A stretch of DNA of 12,265 bases, from contig MU646340.1 in assembly GCA_026770585.1 (NCBI GenBank), positions 420,325 through 432,589 on the forward strand, in the 5' to 3' direction. A program made the translations under genes and the position numbers. Of the stretch, positions 1-6,784 are shown piece after piece. Each line of letters starts with the position of its first letter. Within the stretch, counting starts at the first letter, position 1. The stretch comes from Baffinella frigidus (lineage: Eukaryota > Cryptophyceae > Cryptomonadales > Baffinellaceae). The notes beneath the pieces are model-generated. The model was not told where the DNA came from. It made no database searches and was given only the letters and a program-made list of their open reading frames with translations.

Positions 1-859
1 CCCGCCCGCCTCTCGCTCAGCCCTCAACACCCTTACCTAGGGCGAAGGTGTTCATGGCCTAGGCTCATGGGGAGCGATTGTGAGGTTGGAAGGGCGTCGC
101 TTCGATGGAGCTTCGGGAAGAGTGATTGAATCCTTGGGAGGAGGGGGTGTTTGCACGAGGCTCATAGGGATGTTGACTGCACTGGGCACGTTTTGTATAC
201 GGACGATACCTGAACCCGGCAGGCTATGCATGTGCCAGACAAAGCTTCATATTGTACGGACATCGTGGGGGCACATTTTTGAATTGTGCGGCAGTCTCTC
301 CCCATAGTGCGTCAGAAAATCGCAGGAGCAGCAAGGACTTGCCCACACGCGGGAAATGAGCGGGCTCAGAAAAATGTACGGCGCTACTGACACACTCACG
401 ATCTGCATACTGGGTGCGTCGACGCTCTCCCGCAGGTGGGGCACGCCGTGCACCGCATCTCCCTCCTACGCCGACACGGTCCCTGTGGTCACACCTTCGG
501 GGAAACGGTTCCTTCGGGCCTGTTTCCTGGGTCAAGATCCGCCTTTTATGCAGCTGCAACCGCCGCCTGTCGCGGGCGCTTGATTTGCAGTCCCATAATC
601 CACCGGTGGCCGAATCCCAGCTAGGTGTCCTTGGATAGGACCGGGTGGAGAGCGCAGGAACTGGGGGGAAGACATTTTTTTTCGCTCGGAGGTTGTTGGC
701 TAAAAAAGCTGGGGACGATTTTCCCAAAAGTTCAAAAGTTAACTTGACAGTCAGGATACACATTCATCCGTTGAAAATTCAAGGGCCAGGGAGTTTTATC
801 CTGTGTTGCAGCGAAATCCTCTGCGTGAGTCTGCGAACAAGAGGGGTCCAGCAGCCACC
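1..859. other. No supported gene
   Basis: I see no recognisable domain or convincing exon here. The longest reading frame is on the minus strand (763 to 224, 179 residues). It has no motif I recognise, is rich in Arg, Pro and Ala as GC-rich chance frames are, and overlaps several plus-strand frames of similar quality. The stretch may be upstream or intergenic DNA of the plus-strand gene that begins at or before 860; upstream exons of that gene could be hidden here. Confidence 0.4.
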
Positions 860-913
860 ATGGACGTCAACGGCGACGGGCGGGTGGATGCTGAGGACGT
901 GCGGGCGTTGACG
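860..913 (+). CDS. EF-hand membrane protein, exon 1 (calcium-binding loop)
   Basis: This exon encodes an EF-hand calcium-binding loop, DVNGDGRVDAED, with Asp at loop positions 1, 5, 9 and 12, Asn at 3 and Gly at 6, which is the canonical spacing. The loop is followed by VRALT and a possible donor, ACG|GTATAC. The ATG at 860 sits in GCCACCATGG, a textbook eukaryotic start context. However, a complete EF-hand needs a helix before the loop, so the Met may be internal (a hydrophobic residue is usual there) and earlier exons may lie upstream. It is joined in phase 0 to the exon at 999. The product would be a small membrane protein whose N-terminal part senses calcium. The loop is clear; the gene start is not. 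Confidence 0.6.
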
Positions 914-998
914 GTATACTCATTGCAAGCGTTGTTGTTTTCCTGCACGGAGATGCTTCAAACCCTAAACCGGAGCTAAATGCTACAGGTGGACGGAG

Positions 999-1076
999 TT
1001 CTACGTGGACACAGGGTGCCGCGCGGTCGGGATGATTGCCGCCTTCTACCTCCAGCGCGTCATGAACTCATTCCAG
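999..1076 (+). CDS. EF-hand membrane protein, exon 2 (hydrophobic helix)
   Basis: This exon reads FYVDTGCRAVGMIAAFYLQR followed by VMNSFQ, then donor CAG|GTTCAT at 1077. The segment AVGMIAAFYLQRVM looks like a membrane helix ending in a basic residue. The acceptor is uncertain. AG at 997-998 keeps phase 0 with exon 1. The better-looking CTACAG at 983-988 would add Trp-Thr-Glu in the same frame but would not fit the phase of the donor at 914. I recall, without being able to name it, a green-lineage family in which an EF-hand is followed by a helix ending in a Leu-Gln-Arg-Val/Ile motif; this is memory, not a search. A 19-base copy of this exon's 3' edge recurs at 1172. Confidence 0.55.
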
Positions 1077-1081
1077 GTTCA

Positions 1082-1111
1082 TTCTTCTTCTTCTTCTTCT
1101 TCTTCTTCTTC
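1082..1111 (+). repeat. (TTC)10 microsatellite
   Basis: There are about ten uninterrupted TTC units. They lie immediately after the exon 2 donor and between the two copies of ATGAACTCATTCCAGGTTC. Slippage at TTC (the repeat begins within the GGTTCATTC that follows the splice site) may be linked to that duplication. Confidence 0.95.
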
Positions 1112-1171
1112 GCTATTACTTGCGCGCCTAGAGATGCGTGATCCAAACGTCTAGGAGCTGTTATGACAAGA

Positions 1172-1190
1172 ATGAACTCATTCCAGGTTC
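1172..1190 (+). pseudogene. Copy of the exon 2 3' edge plus donor
   Basis: ATGAACTCATTCCAGGTTC is identical, over 19 bases, to 1062-1080, 110 bases upstream. It contains the last five codons of exon 2 (MNSFQ) and the GT donor. The sequence upstream of the copy does not match the rest of exon 2, so only the exon edge is duplicated. Confidence 0.7.
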
Positions 1191-1488
1191 TTCGAACCCC
1201 CCCCGCGATCCTTTCACCGCCAATTACCCAGTTAAGTGTGCCTAGTACCCGTCGATTGGTGCATAAAAAGGCAGGCACCGTGTACCGCCCTTCGCAAAGT
1301 TCCGTACCAATCGACGCATCGTCGCCCCTGAGCATCTTAAGGGAGCGACCCCCAGAATTAGGCAAGGCGGTGCTTACATTCAACGTAAGCAGGACCGTAC
1401 TTTAGACTAACAGAAGGCCCGGGTCGGCCGACGAATCCAAGCTAATAAATCACGAAATCTGAGAAGGGAACCGACATGCATGTTCAGC

Positions 1489-1568
1489 TGACGCGTGGTG
1501 GGGTGTGCAGGGGTGTATGATCAAGCACTGACGTTGGGTGCGGTGTGCAGGGGTGTGTGATCGGATCG
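1489..1568 (+). repeat. 40-bp imperfect tandem duplication
   Basis: Two adjacent units of about 40 bases share the core GGTGTGCAGGGGTGT followed by ATGATC or GTGATC. No coding content was recognised. Confidence 0.8.
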
Positions 1569-1600
1569 ACCATCGTCGTCGAGGCTGGTGCCCAGGTCCA

Positions 1601-1862
1601 GCCCCCACCTGAATACCGCGTGTTATCCCTTACGTGGCGATTAGCCTCTGACGCTCCTAGGTAGGCCTACAGGTAGGGGCCTACGACTTGATGGGCGCCC
1701 TGCTGGGGGACCTGGTCTGTCCTTCACGATGACTTAATAGCTCTGTCCCAGTCTTTTCGATCCCACCATTTTGGTGAGAGCAGGCCCGTTTTTCACGCCA
1801 ACGTTGACGGATTTACACCACCCGCCCAGGAAGTGAACTTGAGAGCCCCCCCTGAATACCGC
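1601..1862 (+). repeat. Dispersed pair with core CCTGAATACCGC
   Basis: The segment at 1601-1619 recurs imperfectly at 1845-1862, about 244 bases downstream. The shared part is GCCCCC(A)CCTGAATACCGC. In both copies the plus-strand reading gives Pro-Pro-Glu-Tyr-Arg. The two copies sit on either side of exon 3 (1673-1714). They may be another decayed exon pair, but neither has a convincing splice border. Confidence 0.55.
1673..1714 (+). CDS. EF-hand membrane protein, exon 3 (14 codons)
   Basis: This very short exon reads VGAYDLMGALLGDL between CCTACAG| and |GTCTGT. It has phase 0 at both ends, as in exons 2 and 4. It continues the hydrophobic stretch of exon 2 (VMNSFQ joined to VGAYDL) and joins VALCVAGF of exon 4. 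The exon is too short for ordinary ORF calling. Support comes from frame continuity, the matching AG|GTN border pattern and the hydrophobic character of the joined product. Confidence 0.5.
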
Positions 1863-2645
1863 AAGCGATTTACCCTGACATCGAAGGGGGGTCTAACTCC
1901 GCTCCTGTGACTGTCTTTGTTGCCGGGGGAGGGGAGGGTGGGGGGGGAGGCTCCAGCGAGCGAGCGAACACGCACTCGTAATGGCGGCGGAAAGGAGGCT
2001 GGTGCGTGCACTGTGCACGGCTGAGTGTTTCCTGTTGGGAAGTTGGCTCGGCTGAGTTTTTCCTTTGGACCACGGTTGATTCAATCCCGCGAAAGCTGGA
2101 CACCTCGCCCTTCCGTACGGCTCTGCTGATGGTTTCTCGTTGGCTTGCGGCAGTATATGCGGCGGCGGCGGCAGGTCAATTTGTCTCAGGAGACGGTCGC
2201 GACGGCGCAGGTCAAGCAATACACCATCCACTCTCAATTATAAAGCCTGACCCCTGAACCCTGAACCCTGAACCCTGAACCCTGAACCCTGAACCCTAAA
2301 CCCCGAACCCTCAACCCAAGCCCAAAGCCCTCAGGCCCAAGCCCCAAACCCGAAACCCGAAACCCGAAACCTAAACCCCAAACCCTAAACCCTAAACCCT
2401 AAACCATAAACCATAAACCATAAACCATAAACCATAAACCATAAACCCTACACCCTGAACCCCAAACCCTGCACCGTAAACCGTGGACCCCTACCCCCTA
2501 CCCCTCAACCCCCAAACCCTAAACCCCAAACCCCAAACCCTAAACCCTAAACCCCAACCCTAAACCCCTAACCCCTCAACCCAAACTCCTGACCCCCAAC
2601 CCCCGTCACCCCCACGCCTGTTGACATTGGCAAGGTGTGTTGCAG
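1715..2645 (+). other. Intron 3 of the EF-hand gene
   Basis: Besides the telomere-like array at 2250-2610 this inferred intron holds a G-rich tract around 1924-1950 and a short GCG run near 2160-2172. An 83-residue plus-strand frame at 2006-2257 shows no domain and is treated as chance. Confidence 0.4.
2250..2610 (+). repeat. Degenerate telomere-like heptamer array, C-rich on plus
   Basis: The array drifts from CCCTGAA units to CCCGAAA, CCCTAAA, CCATAAA and CCCCAAA units. CCCTAAA is the plant-type telomere repeat and is also found in many green algae, but the array is interstitial, heterogeneous and lies inside an inferred intron. Blocks of identical variants (six CCCTGAA, then three CCCGAAA, then six CCATAAA) indicate local amplification of mutated units rather than telomerase synthesis. 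Confidence 0.95.
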
Positions 2646-2702
2646 GTGGCTCTCTGTGTCGCAGGATTCATGTGGCAGTACAAGTCCACTTGTTCCGGCC
2701 AG
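2646..2702 (+). CDS. EF-hand membrane protein, exon 4 (hydrophobic helix)
   Basis: The exon reads VALCVAGFMWQYKSTCSGQ between GTTGCAG| and CAG|GTGTGC, phase 0 at both ends. The first ten or so residues, joined to LMGALLGDL from exon 3, make a plausible membrane helix, and YKSTCSGQ would be a short polar loop. It lies directly after the telomere-like array. No stop interrupts the frame on either side of the join. It joins VPTLLKPLAF of the terminal exon. Confidence 0.6.
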
Positions 2703-2844
2703 GTGTGCTCCCCCCCCTCTATGGATCAGCGGGGAACTCCGATGTAGTGATGAACTCCGTACGGTTGTCATGTGCCTGGGATCTCACACCCCCAACCTCA
2801 CCGCGTTTGATCGTCCGAGGTCGACTAAGACATCACTCCCTTCC

Positions 2845-2993
2845 AGGACCCTACAGTAGGCATGTCCCTCTACGGTGGCTCCAGGCAGAGGGGGGCGGTG
2901 TCCTTGGGGTACCGCGCTCATACAGAGCCGCCCCCCATTAGGACCTTACAGTAGGTCTATGGCCCTATGGTGGTCCTACGGGGGGGGGGGGGG
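2845..2993 (+). repeat. 95-bp-spaced duplication, GC hairpin and G14 tract in intron 4
   Basis: AGGACCCTACAGTAGG (2845-2860) recurs as AGGACCTTACAGTAGG at 2940, and the bases that follow (TCCCTCTACGGTGG and GCCCTATGGTGG) also match. Between them GGGGGGCGG (2890-2898) pairs perfectly with CCGCCCCCC (2928-2936). The second copy ends in a run of 14 G (2980-2993). No coding content was recognised; the segment lies in the inferred intron between exons 4 and 5. Confidence 0.75.
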
Positions 2994-3126
2994 CTCCTGG
3001 TGAGCGAGGTAGCCCTGTAATCGAGACTCCCATGTCACGTCTGGCACTCGAAACATGCAAAACAGTGGGGTGGTTGGAAATGCCGTGGTTGGACTGACGT
3101 ACTTCTAAAGTGCTCCCGCTTGGCAG

Positions 3127-3225
3127 GTCCCGACACTCCTGAAGCCGCTCGCGTTCGCGCCCCTCTGCCTCGAATCCGCCCTCTCCGCTTTCGCCTCCCG
3201 CGATATGTGGTCCAAGCTCTTCTAA
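3127..3225 (+). CDS. EF-hand membrane protein, terminal exon with stop
   Basis: After acceptor CGCTTGGCAG| the frame reads VPTLLKPLAFAPLCLESALS, then AFASRDMWSKLF and TAA. VPTLLKPLAFAPLCLESAL is a good membrane helix with a proline start. This completes a product of about 109 residues counted from the Met at 860 (18+26+14+19+32), with a calcium loop followed by three or four hydrophobic segments. I see no AATAAA shortly downstream. The plus-strand gene converges with the minus-strand gene ending at 4909. A longer minus-strand frame covering this place (3456 to 2965) shows no domain and I regard it as a shadow. Confidence 0.6.
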   Translation, partial: VPTLLKPLAFAPLCLESALSAFASRDMWSKLF

Positions 3226-3641
3226 GTCCACGGGTTGCGACTTCCTGGCTACGTGTGACCACTGGGTGGACCTCAAATCGTGTCCACTCTTGGTGCACAC
3301 CCGGTGCGTGGCTTCTGAGTAAGATACAGTGGCTCCTGAATCATGCTTCCCAGGACGCTGTCCGGCTACTGCGGCATAGAATGAGACCCCGCTTTGGCGG
3401 AGAGAGGCCACAGAGGCCAAGGCCCAACGAACACGTAAGACCAAAGATAGTTTCATTAGTCAACTGCCGAGGCTCGTCACCTGTCCGACCGAGGCTCACA
3501 TGGACACCCGACGCTTGGCGTCGAAGCCTGCTTCGTGATCTGCATCCAAGCAGGCGTGGCTGCTGGCAGTCAACTATGTCCCCACCGCAAAGCTGAGACG
3601 TGCCACGCCCTCTTCTCACTCCCACCATCTCGCGGTGCTAT

Positions 3642-3728
3642 CAGTCCCGAAGCGGGCCCGTCGGTCCCGAAGCGGGTCAACCCGTCCCGAAGCGGGCCTA
3701 TCTCTTCTCGCTCCAGTCCTGAGGCGGT
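3642..3728 (+). repeat. 20-bp minisatellite, locus 1
   Basis: Three units of 20 bases carry the core GTCCCGAAGCGGGCC, followed by a looser fourth copy (TCCTGAGGCGG at 3717). The core is self-complementary (CCCG, three bases, CGGG). The same family occurs as a second array at 6259-6320. Confidence 0.85.
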
Positions 3729-3735
3729 CGGAACC

Positions 3736-3939
3736 ATGGCAGCTTTTCAGCGGTCATGCACGTGCAGATCGCCTGTAGTGGTGCGACGCGAGTCAATATA
3801 TATACTTGTAAAAATAAAAACAGTCCCGATTGAAAAGAAAAAAACAGTCCCTCCAGGCATCTGCATGCAGCTCTGGCTGAGGTTTGCGCGCGGCCGCCGC
3901 AGTGCAGACATGCTATCGGAAACGCTCGGCATCTCTTAG
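3736..3939 (+). CDS. Possible small ORF, 67 codons
   Basis: An ATG at 3736 in the good context GAACCATGGC opens a 67-codon frame ending in TAG. The product would start MAAFQRSCTC and is basic, with a Lys/Ile-rich middle encoded by A-rich DNA (around 3806-3850) that includes the doublet ACAGTCCC. No domain or homologue was recognised. The start context is the only positive evidence, so this may well be chance. Confidence 0.12.
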   Translation: MAAFQRSCTCRSPVVVRRESIYILVKIKTVPIEKKKTVPPGICMQLWLRFARGRRSADMLSETLGIS

Positions 3940-4073
3940 TGGCATCGCCACGAACAAGAGGTGGGTGGCGGGCCTTGATTTGTTAAGGTCAGCGAAACAC
4001 GGTCGGTGTGCTGTCCTTAAATTGTGTACTGTGTAACGGAAACCGGAAACCGTTGCAAAATGCCAGCACAAAG

Positions 4074-4110
4074 CAAGGACCGCAACAAAGCTGCCGGTGT
4101 GCGGTCCTTG
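4074..4110 (+). repeat. Perfect 10-bp inverted repeat
   Basis: CAAGGACCGC (4074-4083) and GCGGTCCTTG (4101-4110) are exact reverse complements, separated by 17 bases. The right arm belongs to the decayed repeat family with GTCCTTGATTT. Confidence 0.8.
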
Positions 4111-4257
4111 ATTTATTGTGGCTCGCAACTCAACGTGGGGTGGGTGCCTTGTAGTGTGTACCTTGTGCACGAGTAAGCCCTGTACAGCAGGCTAAAGGGC
4201 ACATGCACAATCCTGGCCAGACACAAGAGCAGCCATGCACAAGAGCCCGCAATGACA

Positions 4258-4322
4258 CAGCCAGTGTTCAACTGGCTGATCCTCGGCAGTGGGTACACGG
4301 GGAGCCTGCCACGATGGCAGGC
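4258..4322 (+). repeat. Two adjacent 8-bp hairpins
   Basis: CAGCCAGT (4258-4265) pairs with ACTGGCTG (4271-4278) across a 5-base loop. GCCTGCCA (4304-4311) pairs with TGGCAGGC (4315-4322) across a 3-base loop. Both stems are perfect. No flanking gene explains them. Confidence 0.8.
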
Positions 4323-4538
4323 AGTTACCTTTTGAATCCAACTCACTGGTCAGTTGACGTAACATGTTGACCGTTCTGCGAAGGCCACTGGGTGGGTGGA
4401 TGCGTGGAGGAAGCGGAGGAGGACGGTGCGTGAACACAGAGGACGGCTGTCTTGCCAATTCCGAGCTGATGAACATCACACGTCGTACACCCCGCTGTGT
4501 GGTATCCACGCAAGACTGTAGAGCTGACTGGCTCACAA

Positions 4539-4566
4539 GAGAAATATCCGATTTTGGATATTTCTC
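4539..4566 (+). repeat. Perfect 11-bp hairpin
   Basis: GAGAAATATCC (4539-4549) and GGATATTTCTC (4556-4566) are exact reverse complements with the 6-base loop GATTTT. Just downstream the phrase CTCCCCAGC occurs twice within 40 bases. The stem is AT-rich and no run of T follows it that would mark a bacterial-type terminator. Confidence 0.85.
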
Positions 4567-4756
4567 AAGTTCAACATTCTCCCCAGCTTGAAAAATCCAA
4601 CAATCTCCCCAGCGTGACCCAGCGTGCCCCAGAGAAAAATCTCTGATTCTGTGTGGTGGTACGAATCCCGTTTGAACTTACGTGTTCTCCCAGATCAATC
4701 CAACAATCGTGCGTGGATGTGCGAGGCGCAAGAGAGGGTTCCGCTCCAGATAATGT

Positions 4757-4762
4757 TTTATT
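4757..4762 (-). promoter_or_regulatory. Candidate polyadenylation signal AATAAA (minus)
   Basis: AATAAA on the minus strand lies about 147 bases downstream of the TGA that ends the minus-strand frame at 4909. The position suits a 3' UTR. A hexamer can easily occur by chance. Confidence 0.35.
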
Positions 4763-4908
4763 CCACAGTGGTCGCGCAGGCGTGCTCACACACGAGGGCT
4801 CTCCTCCAGGGGAGGCCCGGTCTCCTCGCTCCACGACACGACACGCGAATCGAGTCGAGTGCGCCCCGCCAACTCACCCTCCGTTTCAGGTACCTCGCTC
4901 ACAGGACG

Positions 4909-5175
4909 TCAACCCCCCCAGGACGGAGGCATCGGGTCGTGAGCAAACTGAGCGTGCTGAGCAGCAGCAATCACAAGCTGAAGCTCAAAGACAACTTCCT
5001 GAATCTGAAGCTGGAGCTGAAGCGCTGTTTGCTGTTGAAGAAGCCGGTCTCTCGCAGCCCTGGCTTTGGCAACCTCCTTCTTCATGCGCTCAACCTTCTC
5101 CCAAGCCTGAAAACCGCTCGCGAGCCCTGCCCCGATTACTACAGTCCATCCAAACGCCTCGGAGAATGCCTCCAT
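4909..5175 (-). CDS. Small single-span membrane protein with coiled coil (88 aa)
   Basis: I do not recognise the family. The product begins MEAFSEAFGWTVVIGAGLAS; residues 9-26 form a plausible membrane helix. It is followed by a long amphipathic helix (about residues 26-75) with charged heptads, including EKVERMKKEVAKARAARDR, then a Gln/Leu-rich stretch (LLQQQTALQLQLQIQE) and a short Pro-rich tail. I chose the Met at 5175 because its context (CACTATGGAG, A at -3, G at +4) is strong. In-frame Met codons at 5208 and 5325 would add up to 50 residues rich in Arg and Ser, which could be an organelle transit peptide. After the TGA the same frame stays open for 40 more codons to a second TGA at 4786-4788. 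The opposite strand has a long frame too, but without the helix pattern. Confidence 0.55.
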   Translation of the reverse strand: MEAFSEAFGWTVVIGAGLASGFQAWEKVERMKKEVAKARAARDRLLQQQTALQLQLQIQEVVFELQLVIAAAQHAQFAHDPMPPSWGG

Positions 5176-5325
5176 AGTGGAGCATCTGAACTGGTCCAGG
5201 GCAGACATCTGCGTCGGGGCGCGTAGCTTGCGGCGGGAGGGTTCTCGCGACGAGCTGTCCAGCCGCCAGGATCTGCGGCACGCGACACCGCCGTTAGGAT
5301 CGCCAAGGTGCTCCGTTCGATCCAT

Positions 5326-5759
5326 GGGGCACCAACCAAGACCTGTTGAGACGGGGAGGAGCCATGGGGCAACCGAGAGCGGGCGCAAAAGAGCGGGCGC
5401 AAGCTTCCGAGCCTCGTCCAGCGCGGCCGGGGGATCCGGCAAGCACCTGCAGGCACGGAGAGCGGAGGTGCGGGGCGCGCGGGGTGCTAGAGTGCGACGT
5501 GCAGGGGTTCCAGCGCAGGGCAGTCCTCGTCCCCCTCCTCGTCCCCCTCCTCTCTCCTTCACCGCCCTGCGAAGTGTGGTCGTGTCCGTCGAAAAAAAAA
5601 CTTGAGTTTGTGCCAGGCACACATCGATTCACCCATCACCCACACATCCACCCAGAGCGGAGCTTGTAGGCGACGCTCAGTTCACCCTCTCCTAGTGAGT
5701 TGTCTGGACGCGCAGAGCTACTGGTAGATTCCGCTCTGTGACACCTGGGATCTCGCGAT
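5326..5759. other. Gap between two minus-strand genes
   Basis: This stretch would hold the 5' region of the small coiled-coil gene. It is GC-rich near 5400-5560, with repeated GTCCCCCTCCTC and a run of nine A at 5591-5599. Overlapping frames on both strands are of low complexity (Gly/Arg or Pro-rich) and look like chance. Confidence 0.4.
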
Positions 5760-5765
5760 TTTATT
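5760..5765 (-). promoter_or_regulatory. Candidate polyadenylation signal AATAAA (minus, cyclase gene)
   Basis: AATAAA on the minus strand lies about 30 bases downstream of the TAA at 5797-5799. That is a typical distance for a 3' UTR signal and supports the terminal cyclase exon. Confidence 0.45.
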
Positions 5766-5796
5766 GGTATCCAAATTTCAATCGCTACCGAAGTCT

Positions 5797-5868
5797 TTAG
5801 CCGTGGACGGCTTTCTCACCCTCCCACCACACAGCGGACCACAAAGGGATTTCTTGCATAACCCACAC
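5797..5868 (-). CDS. Guanylyl cyclase gene, probable terminal exon H
   Basis: After acceptor GGTTATCAG| the minus strand reads VWVMQEIPLWSAVWWEGEKA, then VHG and TAA, 23 codons. Phase 0 and the CAG|GTG border match the upstream exons of this gene, and AATAAA follows shortly after the stop. It would join the acidic exon at 7015-7113. The Trp-rich tail has no motif I know. Assignment to the cyclase gene rests on strand, phase and order only; it could instead end a separate gene. Confidence 0.5.
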   Translation of the reverse strand: MWVMQEIPLWSAVWWEGEKAVHG

Positions 5869-5882
5869 CTGATAACCCATAG

Positions 5883-5907
5883 CCCTACGGTAGGCAGCAC
5901 CGTAGGG
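5883..5907 (+). repeat. Perfect 9-bp hairpin
   Basis: CCCTACGGT (5883-5891) and ACCGTAGGG (5899-5907) are reverse complements with a 7-base loop. Related phrases (CTACGG, TACAGTAGG) recur in the duplicated segment at 2845-2980. Confidence 0.8.
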
Positions 5908-5976
5908 GCATAGGGGGATTCCTACGGACAAGGTAATTGAAAGGGGGCTCGAATCGGGCCGAAGTCCACTTTGTAG

Positions 5977-6098
5977 CCCGCTGGGTGAAGGACTACATGG
6001 TGGCCATGTTGGTTTTTGGTTTCGATTCGTTGGAGGTGCCCTTCGAATCCATCCGGGAAAAGCTCGTAAGAGCGGCCGACACGGGGCATAGTAAGTAG
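5977..6098 (+). CDS. Possible plus-strand terminal exon, unknown protein
   Basis: After CACTTTGTAG| (AG at 5975-5976) the plus strand reads RWVKDYMVAMLVFGFDSLEV, then PFESIREKLVRAADTGHSK and TAG. The composition is very protein-like. AATAAA follows at 6143-6148, about 45 bases past the stop. Two good donors lie inside the frame (GTAAGA at 6066, GTAAGT at 6091), so it may instead be an internal exon. I found no partner exon, and it lies on the strand opposite to the inferred last intron of the cyclase. No family was recognised. Confidence 0.3.
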
Positions 6099-6142
6099 CA
6101 CAATGCATCGGGCATGTGGGGCGCTGGCGCTGGTGGTTCAGC

Positions 6143-6148
6143 AATAAA
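6143..6148 (+). promoter_or_regulatory. Candidate polyadenylation signal AATAAA (plus)
   Basis: It stands 45 bases after the TAG of the possible plus-strand exon ending at 6098. It is meaningful only if that exon is real. Confidence 0.25.
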
Positions 6149-6258
6149 ACACCAATCTCTCTGTTGGTTTCGATCCGTCATAAACGCATTGTATCTCTCC
6201 ACAATAATACACCCAGCATCGCCTCACTGCGAGCCGCTCAACTAAAGAGCTCCAACAG

Positions 6259-6320
6259 CTCCCGCGGCGGGCCTGTACGTCCCGAGGCGGGCCTATCCGT
6301 CCCGAGGCGGGCCCGTCCGA
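6259..6320 (+). repeat. 20-bp minisatellite, locus 2
   Basis: Three 20-base units carry (T)CCCGAGGCGGGCC (the first with CGCGG). This is the same unit and the same 20-base period as the array at 3642, including the shared spacer phrase GGGCCTATC. A looser GGGAGGCGG follows near 6363. Confidence 0.85.
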
Positions 6321-6384
6321 GCCTCAGACGGGGAAATTCGCCCCGGCGTGCGATGCTTCGTCGGGAGGCGGCTCCACTCCTACC

Positions 6385-6720
6385 ATAACCTGATTTCGGG
6401 TTTCGGGTTTCGGGAGTCGGGTTTCGGGTCTTGGGTTGCAGGTTTCGCGGTTTCGGGGTTCGGGTTCATGATTTCGGGATTCGGGGTTCGGTTTTCGAGT
6501 TGAGGGGTTCGAGTTCAGGCTGTGGGTCTGCGGAGGCGTCGGCGGGAGGGGGGGAGGGGCTGCCGATGACCACCTGTTTTCCGGTTGCGGGTTTCGGGTT
6601 CAGGGTGTAGGGTACCCGGGGTTAGGGTTTCGAGTTCAGGGCTTCGATTTTTGGTTTTCGGTTTTCGGTTTTCACGTTTCGGGTTTCGGGTGGTTTCGGG
6701 TCTGGGGTTCATGGTTTGGT
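6385..6720 (+). repeat. G-rich GGGTTTC/GGTTTTC satellite
   Basis: Degenerate heptamer repeats, mainly GGGTTTC, with a block of GGTTTTC. Runs of GGG every few bases make G-quadruplex formation plausible on the plus strand. Frames through it (for example minus 6712-6515) are repeat artefacts. Confidence 0.9.
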
Positions 6721-6784
6721 GGGGGGTTTACGTCGACTGGTCCCGATATGGAGGGGTCTTGTCCCGGATTAGGGTCTTCCTCCC

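Larger units (their letters stand above)
1077..1672 (+). other. Intron 2 of the EF-hand gene, repeat-bearing
   Basis: This inferred intron holds a TTC microsatellite, a copy of the end of exon 2, a 40-bp tandem duplication and the first member of a dispersed pair (all listed separately). Just before its 3' end the sequence AGGTAGGCCTAC is followed directly by AGGTAGGGGCCTAC, so the acceptor and the first codons of exon 3 are present as an imperfect tandem doublet. Confidence 0.4.
3226..4785. other. Intergenic stretch without a supported gene
   Basis: Several overlapping frames of 75 to 158 residues occur on both strands, but none shows a domain, a hydrophobic pattern or a convincing exon border. 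A plus-strand segment at 3379-3435 reads MRPRFGGERPQRPRPNEH before a good donor (GTAAGA), but I found nothing to join to it. A segment repeated three times in decayed form (around 3966, 4002 and 4094) shares GGCCTTGATTT, GTCCTTAAATT and GTCCTTGATTT, suggesting an old repeat. Minisatellite and hairpins are listed separately. Confidence 0.4.

Noticed and set aside
224-763. 179-codon minus-strand frame
   Set aside because: No domain, Arg/Pro/Ala-rich composition typical of GC-rich chance frames, no splice or start support.
2250-2610. True chromosome end
   Set aside because: The array is heterogeneous, internal, and flanked on both sides by inferred exons of one gene.
2250-2610. CRISPR array
   Set aside because: Units are contiguous heptamers with no unique spacers, and the genome is eukaryotic. 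The other repeat arrays in the window likewise lack regular repeat-spacer structure.
2965-3596. Long overlapping frames on both strands (163 codons minus, 158 codons plus)
   Set aside because: The plus-strand terminal exon at 3127-3225 in a third frame has a good acceptor, hydrophobic pattern and stop; the longer frames have none of these.
4624-5226. 200-codon plus-strand frame
   Set aside because: It runs antisense to the coiled-coil gene; its Lys/Leu-rich middle is the complement of the Gln/Leu codons of that gene.
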